57,459 nucleotides of DNA from Bacillus sp. FJAT-22090 (GTDB lineage: Bacteria; Bacillota; Bacilli; Bacillales_A; Planococcaceae): assembly GCF_007676755.1 (NCBI RefSeq), contig NZ_VEBK01000017.1, forward strand, positions 444-57,902, written 5' to 3'. Of this stretch, positions 36,651-45,693 are shown piece by piece. Numbering within the stretch: position 1 is the stretch's first letter; each line of letters opens with the position of its first letter. The notes below the pieces were generated by a model. The model had not been told where the DNA came from, ran no database searches, and worked only from the letters and a program-made list of their open reading frames with translations. The position numbers and the translations under genes are program-made.

Positions 36651-36995
36651 GTGGAATTATCTACTGTTGAAATAGAAAAAGCCGCAACAATATTGAAGTT
36701 GTTAGGGGACAAAACAAGACTAACTATGCTCAAAATGTTAAATACGCACGATTACTGTGTGTGTGAATTTGTTGAAATATTTAAAGTAAGTCAGCCTGCT
36801 ATTAGTCAGCACGTAAGGAAATTAAAAGATGCTGGATTGGTACGAGAAACAAGAAGAGGTCAATGGATTATCTATTCATTAAACCAAGAAAGTGATGTTC
36901 TTCCGTTTTTACAGAGCTTAATTCAACATCTTCCAAATCAAGATTTTAAACTACAGGAATTAGAAAAACAGGGATTACGTATCTCATGTGAATAA
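36651..36995 (+). CDS. arsR: ArsR-family arsenite-responsive repressor
   Basis: A 114-residue winged-helix repressor that releases DNA on binding As(III). The metal motif C36-V-C38-E sits at the start of the recognition region ([20 protein letters not shown]), the classic CVC site of ArsR. The start is GTG with aaggaggtg 9 bp upstream. The stop overlaps or abuts the arsB start region, so arsR-arsB are coupled. The AT-rich segment at 36590-36630 is the likely operator. Confidence 0.93.
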   Translation: MELSTVEIEKAATILKLLGDKTRLTMLKMLNTHDYCVCEFVEIFKVSQPAISQHVRKLKDAGLVRETRRGQWIIYSLNQESDVLPFLQSLIQHLPNQDFKLQELEKQGLRISCE

Positions 36996-37009
36996 TGGAG
37001 GTTAGTATT

Positions 37010-38305
37010 TTGTCACCAGTTATTTTAGCGTCATTGATTTTCTTAGTTACGCTTGTCTTTGTTATATGGCAACCAAAAGGGTTGAATATCGGTTGGTCTG
37101 CTTGTGGTGGAGCAATTATAGCGTTATTGGTAGGGGTAGTGGACTTTGGTGATGTCGTAGAAGTAGTAGACATTACTTGGAACGCCACATTGTCCTTTAT
37201 CGCAATTATTCTTATTTCCTTGATTTTAGATGAGATTGGTTTATTTGAATGGTCTGCACTACACATGGCAAGAGCTGCCAAAAGTAATGGAATTAAGATG
37301 TTCATTTATGTGAGTGTGTTAGGGGCTGTCGTTGCTGCATTTTTTGCGAATGATGGAGCTGCGTTAATATTAACACCAATTGTTTTGGCAATGGTTCGGA
37401 ATTTGAACTTTAATGAAAAAATGATTTTTCCATTTATCATGGCTAGTGGATTTATAGCAGATACAACTTCGCTACCATTCGTGGTTAGTAACCTAGTTAA
37501 CATTGTATCCGCTGATTTCTTTAATATTGGTTTCGTGGAATATGCTTCGAGAATGATTATTCCTAACCTATTTTCTCTGATAGCAACAATCAGCGTATTA
37601 TTATTTTATTTTAGAAAAAGCATTCCAAGGACATATGACTTATCAAAACTTAAAGAACCAAAAGAAGCTATTAAAGATATAAAAATGTTTCATCTTTCAT
37701 GGTATGTACTTGCGATATTAGTTATCGGTTACTTTAGTAGCGAATTCATCCAAGTTCCTGTTTCCATAGTAGCTGGATTAATAGCAATATTCTTTATTAT
37801 CATGGCAAGAAGAAGTAGTGCTGTCGATACGAGAACAATTATAAAAGGAGCTCCATGGAATATTGTATTTTTCTCCATCGGTATGTATGTGGTTGTTTAC
37901 GGACTTGGGAATGCAGGACTGACAAGTGTGTTAGCTGGCGTTATTGAAGTAGCTGCAGAACAGGGACTATTCATAGCGACGATGTCGATGGGCTTCATCG
38001 CAGCCTTCCTTTCATCCTTAATGAATAACATGCCCACAGTGATGATTGATGCATTAGCGATTGCAGAAACGAACACATCTGGAACAATTCGCGAAGCACT
38101 AATTTATGCAAACGTGATTGGATCAGACTTAGGACCAAAAATCACTCCAATCGGTTCACTTGCAACATTGGTATGGCTTCATGTGTTATCTCAAAAAGGC
38201 GTAAAAATTTCATGGGGTACTTATTTTAAAACAGGTATTGTTTTAACAGTTCCAATTCTATTTATTACATTATTAGGCCTATATATTTCGTTATCGTTTT
38301 TCTAA
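37010..38305 (+). CDS. arsB: Arsenite efflux pump ArsB
   Basis: A 431-residue arsenite/H+ antiporter with 11-12 transmembrane helices that expels As(III)/Sb(III). The family signatures [19 protein letters not shown] and [16 protein letters not shown] are present, and it resembles Bacillus and staphylococcal ArsB end to end. I start at the TTG at 37010, with ggagg 8 bp upstream. The ATG at 36995, which contains that site, has no site of its own. Intact. Confidence 0.95.
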   Translation: MSPVILASLIFLVTLVFVIWQPKGLNIGWSACGGAIIALLVGVVDFGDVVEVVDITWNATLSFIAIILISLILDEIGLFEWSALHMARAAKSNGIKMFIYVSVLGAVVAAFFANDGAALILTPIVLAMVRNLNFNEKMIFPFIMASGFIADTTSLPFVVSNLVNIVSADFFNIGFVEYASRMIIPNLFSLIATISVLLFYFRKSIPRTYDLSKLKEPKEAIKDIKMFHLSWYVLAILVIGYFSSEFIQVPVSIVAGLIAIFFIIMARRSSAVDTRTIIKGAPWNIVFFSIGMYVVVYGLGNAGLTSVLAGVIEVAAEQGLFIATMSMGFIAAFLSSLMNNMPTVMIDALAIAETNTSGTIREALIYANVIGSDLGPKITPIGSLATLVWLHVLSQKGVKISWGTYFKTGIVLTVPILFITLLGLYISLSFF

Positions 38306-38380
38306 TATGAACAATCAATTAGTGTAATTCAAAATAAACAATACTTTTTATAAAGACGAAACCAAAGGAGATTTCTTACT

Positions 38381-38800
38381 ATGACAAAAAAAACACTATA
38401 CTTTTTATGTACAGGTAATTCATGCAGAAGCCAAATGGCAGAAGGTTGGGGGAAAAAATATTTAGGTGATGAGTGGGAAGTTCTAAGTGCAGGTATTGAA
38501 GCACATGGCTTAAACCCGAATGCTGTTAAAGCGATGTATGAGATTGGAATCGATATTTCTAATCAGACTTCAGATATCATTGATATGGAGACGCTAAATA
38601 ATGCGGAGTTTGTAGTTACTCTTTGCGGTGATGCTGCGGATAAATGTCCAATGACACCACCAAACGTAAAACGTGCTCACTGGGGCTTTGAAGATCCAGC
38701 AAAAGCAGAGGGAACTGTTGAAGAGAAGTGGGCTACCTTCCAACGAGTTCGTGATGAAGTCGGAGAAAGAATCAAGCGTTTTGCTGAGACAGGCGAATGA
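38381..38800 (+). CDS. arsC: Thioredoxin-coupled arsenate reductase ArsC
   Basis: Reduces As(V) to As(III) for export. 139 residues of the low-molecular-weight-phosphatase type: P-loop C10-TGNSC-R with C10 and C15, and the redox relay C82/C89 (LCGDAADKC), at the same numbering as S. aureus ArsC. Ribosome binding site aaaggag. It is followed by its own terminator, so the arsD scrap downstream is outside the transcription unit. Confidence 0.97.
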   Translation: MTKKTLYFLCTGNSCRSQMAEGWGKKYLGDEWEVLSAGIEAHGLNPNAVKAMYEIGIDISNQTSDIIDMETLNNAEFVVTLCGDAADKCPMTPPNVKRAHWGFEDPAKAEGTVEEKWATFQRVRDEVGERIKRFAETGE

Positions 38801-38812
38801 TTATTACTATTA

Positions 38813-38841
38813 CCAAGAGAATATTCTCTTGGTTCTCTTTT
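38813..38841 (+). terminator. Terminator of arsR-arsB-arsC
   Basis: Palindrome ccaagagaatattctcttgg followed by ttctctttt. Confidence 0.85.
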
Positions 38842-38894
38842 CGCTGAGATATAAGTATATGCTTATTTGATATTATGCAGGAAGGTTTTAAGGC

Positions 38895-39044
38895 ATGAAA
38901 AAAGTAGAAAATTTTGATCCGGCTATGTGTTGTTCGACTGGAGTTTGTGGACCAAGTTTGGACCCAGAATTAATTGGAATAAAGATTGATTTAAACACAA
39001 CTATAAATGCTAATTCTAATAGAAAAATTATAGTCCCCTTTTGA
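38895..39044 (+). pseudogene. arsD: Truncated arsD (arsenic metallochaperone) fragment
   Basis: The 49-codon frame starts MKKVENFDPAMCCSTGVCGP, the ArsD N terminus with all three As(III)-binding Cys (C12, C13, C18) intact. Similarity ends after about residue 27; normal ArsD is about 120 residues and works with the ArsA ATPase, which is absent here. The stop overlaps an inverted repeat. The ribosome binding site aggaag is present 13 bp upstream, so a short Cys peptide could still be made. Called a remnant on length. Confidence 0.8.
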
Positions 39045-39064
39045 AAAAAGTTGATCAAAAGGGG
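39035..39064 (+). terminator. Hairpin at the end of the arsD fragment
   Basis: Perfect stem ccccttttga/tcaaaagggg around aaaaagttga. No T run follows, so termination is uncertain. Confidence 0.5.
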
Positions 39065-39136
39065 GCAAGTAAAGTAGATTATTTTGGAAGACGAATATTC
39101 AACTAAAGCACTCGTTCGTAAAAAAATGTTTATTAT

Positions 39137-39595
39137 TTAAAAACTTTTTATAAATTTTGTCACATTCCCCATACAGCAACTACCTTGAGGGTTATTTACC
39201 TCACAACCACATCGATTTTCTTTAACATTTTGACGAATGTGTTCCAATGGCTTTGAACCAATTCCCTCTTCAACATACTTTGTAATTTTTTCTCTTGTCC
39301 AATCAAAACAATAGCAGACGGGAACAGTAGGTGAGTTATCTTTTTGGTAAACAGAAACCTTAACTTCAGATGTTGAGTACGTCTTTTTATATGTATCAAA
39401 GTACACAACAACACAATCCTCGGTTAAACAAAAGTAATGAGTTAAGTCTGGATTCAACGTATCTAAAACAGTCGGTTTCAGTCTTGATTTTAAAGTAATT
39501 ATTTTTACTTTTTTCCCTTTTGTATTACAGGATGGACATAACTCAGAACCAATACTTTCAGCGATTTTTTCATTTGTAACACAGCAATCAGTCAT
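39137..39595 (-). CDS. CopZ-type [2Fe-2S]/zinc-domain metallochaperone
   Basis: A 152-residue Cys-rich protein resembling the N-terminal domain of Archaeoglobus CopZ, which carries zinc and a [2Fe-2S] cluster. A zinc-type pair LCPSC near 21 and FCLTEDC near 57 is followed by VCYCFDWTREKI near 98 and CGCEVNNPQGSCC near the end (bacterioferritin-associated-ferredoxin-like part). The C-terminal heavy-metal-associated domain of CopZ is missing. I start it at the ATG at 39595 (MTDCC), with gggggcag upstream. It lies in the arsenic block, so arsenic or copper handling are both possible. Confidence 0.78.
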   Translation of the reverse strand: MTDCCVTNEKIAESIGSELCPSCNTKGKKVKIITLKSRLKPTVLDTLNPDLTHYFCLTEDCVVVYFDTYKKTYSTSEVKVSVYQKDNSPTVPVCYCFDWTREKITKYVEEGIGSKPLEHIRQNVKENRCGCEVNNPQGSCCMGNVTKFIKSF

Positions 39596-39732
39596 TTTCT
39601 CTGCCCCCAATTTCGATTTCTCTAATATGTAAATTATAACACCCATTATTGAACTAAACTGCTGCGTTAGTTTATGTGAAACAGTTCACTATGATTGCAG
39701 ATATAAGATAACATAGCGTTTTGTTTTCAAGG

Positions 39733-40233
39733 CTATATATCTAATCCTACTGAATTCCTTCTCTCTAACAAAACATTATCTTTCCATACACCATTTAACT
39801 TCCCTATTTTTTCTCTAAATCCTACTTCTCTAAAACCATTTTTCTCATGCAAATAAATACTACTATTATTTTCCGAAAAAACTGAAGCTTGTAAAGTCCA
39901 AAAACCTTGCTCCTCAGACTTATGGATTAAATTTTTCAAAAGAAAATCGCCGACGCCTTTCCCTTGTGCTTTGGGATGCACATAGACACTAACTTCGCCA
40001 ACACCTGCATAAGCTGAACGATCTGATATGGGGCTTATTTTGCACCAACCTAATATTAGATTTTCGTCATGTGCAATTAGAATACATTCAGAATGGGCTT
40101 TTAAAATCCATTGTTCATATGTGGAGGGTGCTTGGGTTTCAAAAGTAGCTAAACCCGTGGAAATGCCAGCTTCATAAATATACTTAATTTCAGCCCAATC
40201 CTCTTTTTTAGCATTTCTAATTAATATATTCAT
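39733..40233 (-). CDS. arsN: GNAT acetyltransferase, ArsN1/phosphinothricin type
   Basis: A 166-residue acetyltransferase of the PAT/ArsN1 group, which N-acetylates phosphinothricin-like compounds including the arsenical antibiotic arsinothricin. Motifs: the N-terminal IRNAKKEDWAEIKYIYEAGI, GLATFETQAPSTYEQW near 34, and acetyl-CoA loop HPKAQGKGVGDFLL near 90. The start at 40233 has ggaggaat upstream. It is divergent from a MarR regulator with a palindrome in between. Context with ars genes favours an ArsN role; substrate is not proven. Confidence 0.82.
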   Translation of the reverse strand: MNILIRNAKKEDWAEIKYIYEAGISTGLATFETQAPSTYEQWILKAHSECILIAHDENLILGWCKISPISDRSAYAGVGEVSVYVHPKAQGKGVGDFLLKNLIHKSEEQGFWTLQASVFSENNSSIYLHEKNGFREVGFREKIGKLNGVWKDNVLLERRNSVGLDI

Positions 40234-40289
40234 GCTTATTCCTCCAATCAAAAAGTAAATAGTATTTAATGAAATTTTAATGTTATTTG

Positions 40290-40302
40290 TTGCACATTGC
40301 AA
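40290..40302. promoter_or_regulatory. Palindromic operator between arsN and the MarR gene
   Basis: ttgcacattgcaa, an inverted repeat TTGCA-3-TGCAA, in the arsN/MarR divergent promoter region. The same motif and similar flanks recur at 40821. Probably the MarR protein's binding site. Confidence 0.7.
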
Positions 40303-40337
40303 GTAAATGGTGTATATATTATAGAAGAGGTGAAAAC

Positions 40338-40784
40338 ATGGAAAACAAACGTGAACTATTTCAATTGCTTACTCGTAGGTTTGGACTTCTTAATAAAAAT
40401 TGTTGTTCAATTGGAGCCGTGGATATATCATCCGTACAAAGTCACATTCTTTATGAAATAGATAAACAATCATCACCATCCATGCAACAGATTGCAGAAA
40501 CGATAGCAATGGATATAACGACTTTTAGCCGGCAAGTCCAGACTCTCATTAAAATGGAATTAGTAAAGAAAACACCTTCCTCAGCAGACAAAAGGGTATA
40601 TATTTTATCCCTTACAGTACAAGGTAAATTTGTCGCTACAACCATTGACGAATCGATGAATGCTTATTTAGAGGAAGTATTCTCGCATATGAACGAATTC
40701 GAAAGAGAAACAGTTATTCGTTCTATTAAATTACTAAATCAAGCTATGTCCAAATCAAGTGTTTGCTGTACACCTCTACTTTAA
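40338..40784 (+). CDS. MarR-family regulator with Cys pairs
   Basis: A 148-residue winged-helix regulator. The DNA-binding part is SPSMQQIAETIAMDITTFSRQVQTLI followed by the wing VKKTPSSADKRVYILSLT. Unusually, it carries Cys pairs at both ends, C22-C23 (NKNCCSIG) and C143-C144 (SVCCTPLL), which could sense As(III) or thiol oxidation. Ribosome binding site gaagaggtg. A palindrome repeated upstream and downstream suggests it controls both arsN and the following oxidoreductase. Confidence 0.8.
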   Translation: MENKRELFQLLTRRFGLLNKNCCSIGAVDISSVQSHILYEIDKQSSPSMQQIAETIAMDITTFSRQVQTLIKMELVKKTPSSADKRVYILSLTVQGKFVATTIDESMNAYLEEVFSHMNEFERETVIRSIKLLNQAMSKSSVCCTPLL

Positions 40785-40820
40785 GCAAGATTAAGTCTTG
40801 CTTAAAAAAATATACATTAC

Positions 40821-40833
40821 TTGCAAAATGCAA
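40821..40833. promoter_or_regulatory. Second copy of the MarR-type operator
   Basis: ttgcaaaatgcaa, matching 40290-40302 in sequence and flanks (cattactt... against the reverse complement catttactt...). It lies 55 bp before the oxidoreductase start. Confidence 0.7.
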
Positions 40834-40887
40834 TTAATGAGAGCATTAATATTGGTACTACAACTAAAATTTTATGGAGGTAAGAAG

Positions 40888-42267
40888 ATGAATAACTTTG
40901 AATTGAAACAAGGAAACACTGGTGGATGCTGTGTACCTAGTGCGAAAATAAATTTAGATGTAGCAAAATCTCCAAACAAGGAATTACCGATAGCGATTAT
41001 AGGTGCTGGTCCTGTAGGTTTAGCAGCGGCTGCCCATCTAGCTAATATCGGTGAACGTTTTATATTAATCGAGTCAGGTCATAGTGTAGGAAGTAATATT
41101 CTCAAGTGGGGACATGTACGATTATTCTCGCCATGGCAATACAATATTGATAAGATAGCTAAAATAATTCTAGAAAATCATGCTTGGAAAGTACCTGTTT
41201 TAGATAACCTTCCATTGGGAAGTGAATTAGTTAACGATTATTTGAAACCTTTAGCAAATGTACCTGAAATAAAACCCTATCTATCACTGAATACGAAGGT
41301 TGTTTCAATCAGTAAAAAAGGCTTAGATAAAATGAAGTCTGCTAACCGAGATAAATCTTCCTTTGTTTTATACGTTGAACAAAACGGGATGTCCAAAAGA
41401 ATTGAAGCAAGGGCAGTTATTGATGCTACAGGAACTTGGTCACAACCAAATCCAATAAATGCAGACAGCATATGGACAAAAGAAGAAAAAGAATTGAAAC
41501 AACATATATATTATGGAATCCCAGATATTAAAGGGGAGCATAAGGATATATACAAAGGCAAAAGAGTTGCTGTTGTTGGTGGAGGTCATTCAGCCATAAA
41601 CACGATTTTAGAATTATCACAGTTAGATGATGATGTGGAAATTACGTGGATTATGCGAAAGAAAAGCGTAGAAGATGCTTATGGCGGAGAAGATAAAGAC
41701 GCTCTCGAAGCAAGGGGGGAGTTGGGAAGCCGTATTCATCAACTAGTTGATGTCGGTCAAGTAAAAGTCTATACCCCATTCTTTATTCATCAAATAAATA
41801 AAACAAACGCTGGAATCGCAATCACTGGGGAATCAGAAGGTAGCGAAGAAACACTTTCTCCTGTTGATGAAATCATAGCTAACACAGGCAGCCGCCCAGA
41901 CTTCTCATTTGAAAGAGAAATCAGACTAAACACAGATACTGCTACAGAAAGCGTCGAAGCACTTGCTCCATTAATTGATCCAAACCTTCACAGTTGCGGT
42001 ACTGTTCGACCTCATGGAGAAGAGATATTAAGACAACCGGAAAAAGACTTCTATATAGTAGGAATGAAAAGTTATGGTCGAGCTCCAACATTCTTAATGG
42101 CTACTGGTTATGAACAAGCTAGATCTATTGTGGCCCATTTGACTGGTGATTTTGAATCGGCTAGAAAGGTAGAACTTGATTTGCCGCAAACTGGTGTGTG
42201 TAGTGTTAATTTAACAACAAAAGAAATTGACCAATCATGTTGTGGGGCGGAAGTATCTAAATGTTAG
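40888..42267 (+). CDS. FAD/NAD(P)-dependent oxidoreductase of the arsenic cluster
   Basis: A 459-residue flavoprotein of the monooxygenase-like class. Its FAD fold IGAGPVGLAAAAHLA lies near 37-51, its second nucleotide site VVGGGHSAIN near 223, and the connecting RLFSPWQYN segment near 78. Both ends carry Cys clusters not expected of the fold: GGCC (C14-C15) at the start and DQSCCGAEVSKC at the end. It may oxidise an organoarsenical or be an ArsO-like monooxygenase, but substrate is unknown. The ATG at 40888 has atggaggt upstream. A MarR-type operator precedes it. A small gene follows 12 bp later. Confidence 0.78.
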   Translation: MNNFELKQGNTGGCCVPSAKINLDVAKSPNKELPIAIIGAGPVGLAAAAHLANIGERFILIESGHSVGSNILKWGHVRLFSPWQYNIDKIAKIILENHAWKVPVLDNLPLGSELVNDYLKPLANVPEIKPYLSLNTKVVSISKKGLDKMKSANRDKSSFVLYVEQNGMSKRIEARAVIDATGTWSQPNPINADSIWTKEEKELKQHIYYGIPDIKGEHKDIYKGKRVAVVGGGHSAINTILELSQLDDDVEITWIMRKKSVEDAYGGEDKDALEARGELGSRIHQLVDVGQVKVYTPFFIHQINKTNAGIAITGESEGSEETLSPVDEIIANTGSRPDFSFEREIRLNTDTATESVEALAPLIDPNLHSCGTVRPHGEEILRQPEKDFYIVGMKSYGRAPTFLMATGYEQARSIVAHLTGDFESARKVELDLPQTGVCSVNLTTKEIDQSCCGAEVSKC

Positions 42268-42279
42268 AGGTGAAGTTAC

Positions 42280-42474
42280 GTGACTGTAAATAATGGTGCT
42301 AATTTGTCTAAAGAATACTTTATTTCCTACCTAAAACTGGTTAGAGAAGCCAAATCTTTTTCTTTAGAACAAGCACAAGACTATATGGTTAATCACTTTT
42401 TTAAAAATAATTATGATATTTATGGAAAAGATAGTTACTGCAATTTTTTACAGGCTATAGATATATTAAAGTAG
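42280..42474 (+). CDS. Small unrecognised protein, 64 residues
   Basis: I do not recognise it. It starts with GTG 12 bp after the oxidoreductase stop, with agaggtga upstream, so it is probably the last gene of that operon. It is soluble and helical, with a central LVREAKSFSLEQAQDYMVNHF stretch (about 20-40) and one Cys near the C terminus. A terminator follows within 60 bp. Confidence 0.55.
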   Translation: MTVNNGANLSKEYFISYLKLVREAKSFSLEQAQDYMVNHFFKNNYDIYGKDSYCNFLQAIDILK

Positions 42475-42534
42475 AAAGAGTTCTCATTTTACCGAATAGG
42501 TAATTAGAAAACTTAATTAGTGTGTGAAAACAAA

Positions 42535-42565
42535 CAACACCGCTCATAACTTGAACGGTGTTTTT
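42535..42565 (+). terminator. Terminator of the oxidoreductase operon
   Basis: Stem aacaccg/cggtgtt around ctcataacttgaa, with a T run. Confidence 0.85.
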
Positions 42566-42680
42566 GGTTGTATAGGTTTCAACTTTTTTCTTTTATAATT
42601 TTTTTGATGTTTTCGTAGAAAAAAGATGTTTACAAAAATCTTCCATTTTTAGAGGGATAGGAGAATTTTTTTATTATAAT

Positions 42681-42696
42681 TCAAATATTCATTTGA
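42681..42696. promoter_or_regulatory. CadC-type operator, distal
   Basis: tcaaatattcatttga is a perfect TCAAAT-4-ATTTGA palindrome, the same layout as the operator of plasmid pI258 cad. It lies about 70 bp before cadC. Confidence 0.65.
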
Positions 42697-42732
42697 CCAT
42701 TTGAATAAAGGTGAATATAATAAATATAACAA

Positions 42733-42748
42733 TCAAATAAACGTTTGA
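42733..42748. promoter_or_regulatory. CadC-type operator, proximal
   Basis: tcaaataaacgtttga matches the pI258 cad operator core (TCAAAT, 4 bp, ATTTGA) with one mismatch and lies 20 bp upstream of cadC. Confidence 0.8.
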
Positions 42749-42767
42749 ATATAAGGGGAGAATTAAT

Positions 42768-43130
42768 TTGAATAAAGACGTATGTGAAGTAACTTGTATA
42801 GATGAAGGTAAAGTGAATAGTGTCCAAAATCAGCTCTCGGGTCAAAATCATTTAGAAGTTGCCAGAATTTTTAAGGCATTATCAGACGATACTAGAATTA
42901 AAATTGCATATGCATTGTCCTTGGAAGAACTATGTGTTTGTGATGTGGCAAACATTGTTGGCTCTACCACTGCAACAGCTTCGCATCATTTAAGATTACT
43001 AAAAAATCTTGGTTTAGCAAAATATCGTAAAGAAGGAAAGCTAGTGTTTTATTCATTGGATGATGAACATGTAAAACAACTAATAAAATTAGCGTATGAA
43101 CATCAGAAGGAGGTTGTTGGAGTTGGGTGA
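42768..43130 (+). CDS. cadC: CadC, Cd/Pb/Zn-responsive ArsR-family repressor
   Basis: A 120-residue SmtB/ArsR repressor. Metal ligands are C6 and C10 in the N-terminal arm and C56-V-C58 in the recognition region, the same set as pI258 CadC (C7, C11, C58, C60). The helix-turn-helix is [20 protein letters not shown]. The start is TTG with aggggag upstream. Two TCAAAT-type palindromes precede it. It overlaps cadA by 8 bp. Confidence 0.94.
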   Translation: MNKDVCEVTCIDEGKVNSVQNQLSGQNHLEVARIFKALSDDTRIKIAYALSLEELCVCDVANIVGSTTATASHHLRLLKNLGLAKYRKEGKLVFYSLDDEHVKQLIKLAYEHQKEVVGVG

Positions 43131-45537
43131 AACTACAAAATCTTTGGAAGAAAAAAGTGTTTATCGTGTTGAGGGTTTTTCATGTGCAAACTGTGCAGGA
43201 AAGTTTGAAAGAAACGTTAAGGAACTTCCTGGAGTTCAAGATGCAAAAGTAAACTTCGGTGCATCCAAAATCTCTGTTTACGGAGAAGTAACCGTTGAGG
43301 AACTTGAAAAGGCTGGTGCTTTTGAAAATCTTAAAGTAGCCTCTGAAAAACCAAAACGTCAACAGCAATTGTCAAAAATACCTATGCCAACTGATGGAGA
43401 TACTGTTTATCGAGTAGAAGGTTTTTCATGTGCAAACTGTGCAGGAAAATTTGAACGTAATGTAAAAGAAATACCTGGTGTTCAAGACGCAAAAGTAAAT
43501 TTTGGAGCATCTAAAATCTCTGTCACTGGTGAGGCTTCAATTGAAGAATTAGAAAAGGCTGGTGCTTTTGAAAACCTAAAAGTATCTATAAATACACCTA
43601 GTTACGCATCTACAACTTCTGAAAAGGGTAAAGTACCGACAGAAAAGAAAGTTCCATTCTACAAAAAGCATAGTACTTTGTTGTACGCTGTACTATTCAT
43701 CGTATTTGGATATCTGTCTCAATTCGTAAATGGTGAGGATAACCTCATCACTTCCTTATTATTTGTTGCTTCCATTGTGATTGGTGGTTTCTCTTTATTC
43801 AAGGTAGGTTTCCAAAACTTAACTCGCTTTGACTTTGATATGAAGACTTTGATGACTGTGGCGGTTATAGGTGCAGCAATAATAGGCGAGTGGGCTGAAG
43901 CATCTGTAGTTGTAATTCTCTTTGCCATTAGTGAAGCACTTGAACGTTACTCGATGGATAAAGCAAGACAATCTATCCGTTCGTTGATGGATATTGCTCC
44001 AAAAGAAGCACTTGTAAGAAGAAATGGCCAAGAAATAATGATTCATGTGGAAGACATTGCAATTGGTGACATTATGATTGTCAAACCCGGACAAAAGATT
44101 GCAATGGATGGAATGGTTGTTTCTGGTTATTCAGCCGTAAACCAAGCAGCTATCACAGGAGAATCAGTCCCAGTTGCTAAGACAATCCATGATGAAGTTT
44201 TTGCAGGGACATTAAATGAAGAGGGTTTACTTGAGGTTAAGATTACCAAACTTGTAGAAGACACAACGATATCTAAAATTATTCACCTTGTGGAAGAAGC
44301 ACAGGGTGAACGTGCGCCCGCTCAAGCTTTTGTTGATAAATTTGCGAAATATTATACCCCAATTATTATGGTAATAGCAGCCCTAGTTGCTGTAGTACCT
44401 CCATTACTCTTTGATGGTGGTTGGGAAACTTGGATTTACCAAGGTTTATCTGTTCTTGTTGTTGGTTGTCCTTGTGCATTAGTAATTTCCACTCCTATTT
44501 CGATTGTTTCTGCAATAGGGAATGCAGCCAAAAAAGGGGTGCTTATTAAAGGTGGTATTTATCTAGAAGAAATGGGTGCGTTAAAAGCTATTGCATTTGA
44601 TAAAACGGGTACATTAACAAAAGGTGTCCCAGTTGTTACAGATTTTAATGTATTAAATAATAAAACAGATGAAAAAGAATTACTATCGATTGTTACGGCA
44701 TTAGAATATCGCTCACAACATCCCCTTGCATCAGCGATCATGAAAAAAGCAGAAGAGGTTAATATCTCCTATTCCAATGTCGTGGTAGAGGACTTCTCTT
44801 CCATTACAGGCAAAGGGATCACGGGTAAAGTCAACGGAACTTCCTATTATATTGGAAGCCCAAAACTTTTTAAGGAATTAACTATTTCAAATTTTGATAA
44901 GAACTTAGAGGAAACCGTTACAATACTCCAAAATCAAGGCAAAACAGCTATGGTAATTGGAACAAAGAAAGAGGTTCTTGGAATCATTGCTGTTGCAGAT
45001 GAAGTTCGTGAATCTAGTAAAGAGGTAATTCAAAAGCTACATCAACTTGGAATCAAAAAAACAATTATGCTTACAGGTGATAACAAAGGTACGGCGAATG
45101 CAATCGGAAGTCATGTTGGAGTATCTGAAATTCAAGCAGAGTTAATGCCGCAGGATAAGTTGGATTATATAAAACAATTGAGATCCGAATACGGCAACGT
45201 AGCAATGATAGGTGACGGTGTTAATGATGCTCCGGCACTAGCTGCATCCACTGTTGGGATTGCAATGGGTGGTGCTGGTACAGATACAGCATTGGAAACA
45301 GCTGATGTAGCACTTATGGGTGATGATTTAAGAAAGCTTCCTTTTACGGTGAAACTTAGCCGTAAAACACTAAATATTATTAAAGCTAACATTTTCTTTG
45401 CTATTGCGATTAAGGTTATTGCCTTACTTTTGGTTATTCCGGGTTGGTTAACACTTTGGATTGCCATACTTTCTGATATGGGGGCAACAATCCTAGTAGC
45501 ATTAAATAGTTTACGTTTGATGCGTGTGAAAGAATAG
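43123..45537 (+). CDS. cadA: Cadmium/zinc/lead P-type ATPase CadA with two metal-binding domains
   Basis: An 804-residue P1B ATPase that exports Cd(II), Zn(II) and Pb(II). Two near-identical N-terminal heavy-metal domains begin [15 protein letters not shown], with CxxC at 21-24 and near 106. pI258 CadA, which it otherwise follows closely, has one such domain. Other motifs: TGES, CPC ([10 protein letters not shown]), DKTGTLT, SQHPLAS and [11 protein letters not shown] choose the TTG at 43123 because aaggagg is 9 bp upstream; an in-frame ATG nine codons earlier contains that site. Terminator directly downstream. Confidence 0.95.
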   Translation: MGETTKSLEEKSVYRVEGFSCANCAGKFERNVKELPGVQDAKVNFGASKISVYGEVTVEELEKAGAFENLKVASEKPKRQQQLSKIPMPTDGDTVYRVEGFSCANCAGKFERNVKEIPGVQDAKVNFGASKISVTGEASIEELEKAGAFENLKVSINTPSYASTTSEKGKVPTEKKVPFYKKHSTLLYAVLFIVFGYLSQFVNGEDNLITSLLFVASIVIGGFSLFKVGFQNLTRFDFDMKTLMTVAVIGAAIIGEWAEASVVVILFAISEALERYSMDKARQSIRSLMDIAPKEALVRRNGQEIMIHVEDIAIGDIMIVKPGQKIAMDGMVVSGYSAVNQAAITGESVPVAKTIHDEVFAGTLNEEGLLEVKITKLVEDTTISKIIHLVEEAQGERAPAQAFVDKFAKYYTPIIMVIAALVAVVPPLLFDGGWETWIYQGLSVLVVGCPCALVISTPISIVSAIGNAAKKGVLIKGGIYLEEMGALKAIAFDKTGTLTKGVPVVTDFNVLNNKTDEKELLSIVTALEYRSQHPLASAIMKKAEEVNISYSNVVVEDFSSITGKGITGKVNGTSYYIGSPKLFKELTISNFDKNLEETVTILQNQGKTAMVIGTKKEVLGIIAVADEVRESSKEVIQKLHQLGIKKTIMLTGDNKGTANAIGSHVGVSEIQAELMPQDKLDYIKQLRSEYGNVAMIGDGVNDAPALAASTVGIAMGGAGTDTALETADVALMGDDLRKLPFTVKLSRKTLNIIKANIFFAIAIKVIALLLVIPGWLTLWIAILSDMGATILVALNSLRLMRVKE

Positions 45538-45542
45538 AGGGA

Positions 45543-45578
45543 AGGGCTTTCCTTATGAATAGGAAAGCCCTGTTTTTT
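45543..45578 (+). terminator. Terminator of cadC-cadA
   Basis: Perfect stem agggctttcct/aggaaagccct around tatgaat, with six T. Confidence 0.93.
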
Positions 45579-45693
45579 ATACTTGAAGGATTTCAAAATA
45601 ATTTTCTTCCTTAATCAAACGAGATAATTCTATCCTCGGTTTGTTTATACAGATACATATTAACATTCAAATTAACCAAAGGAGATGTAACAA

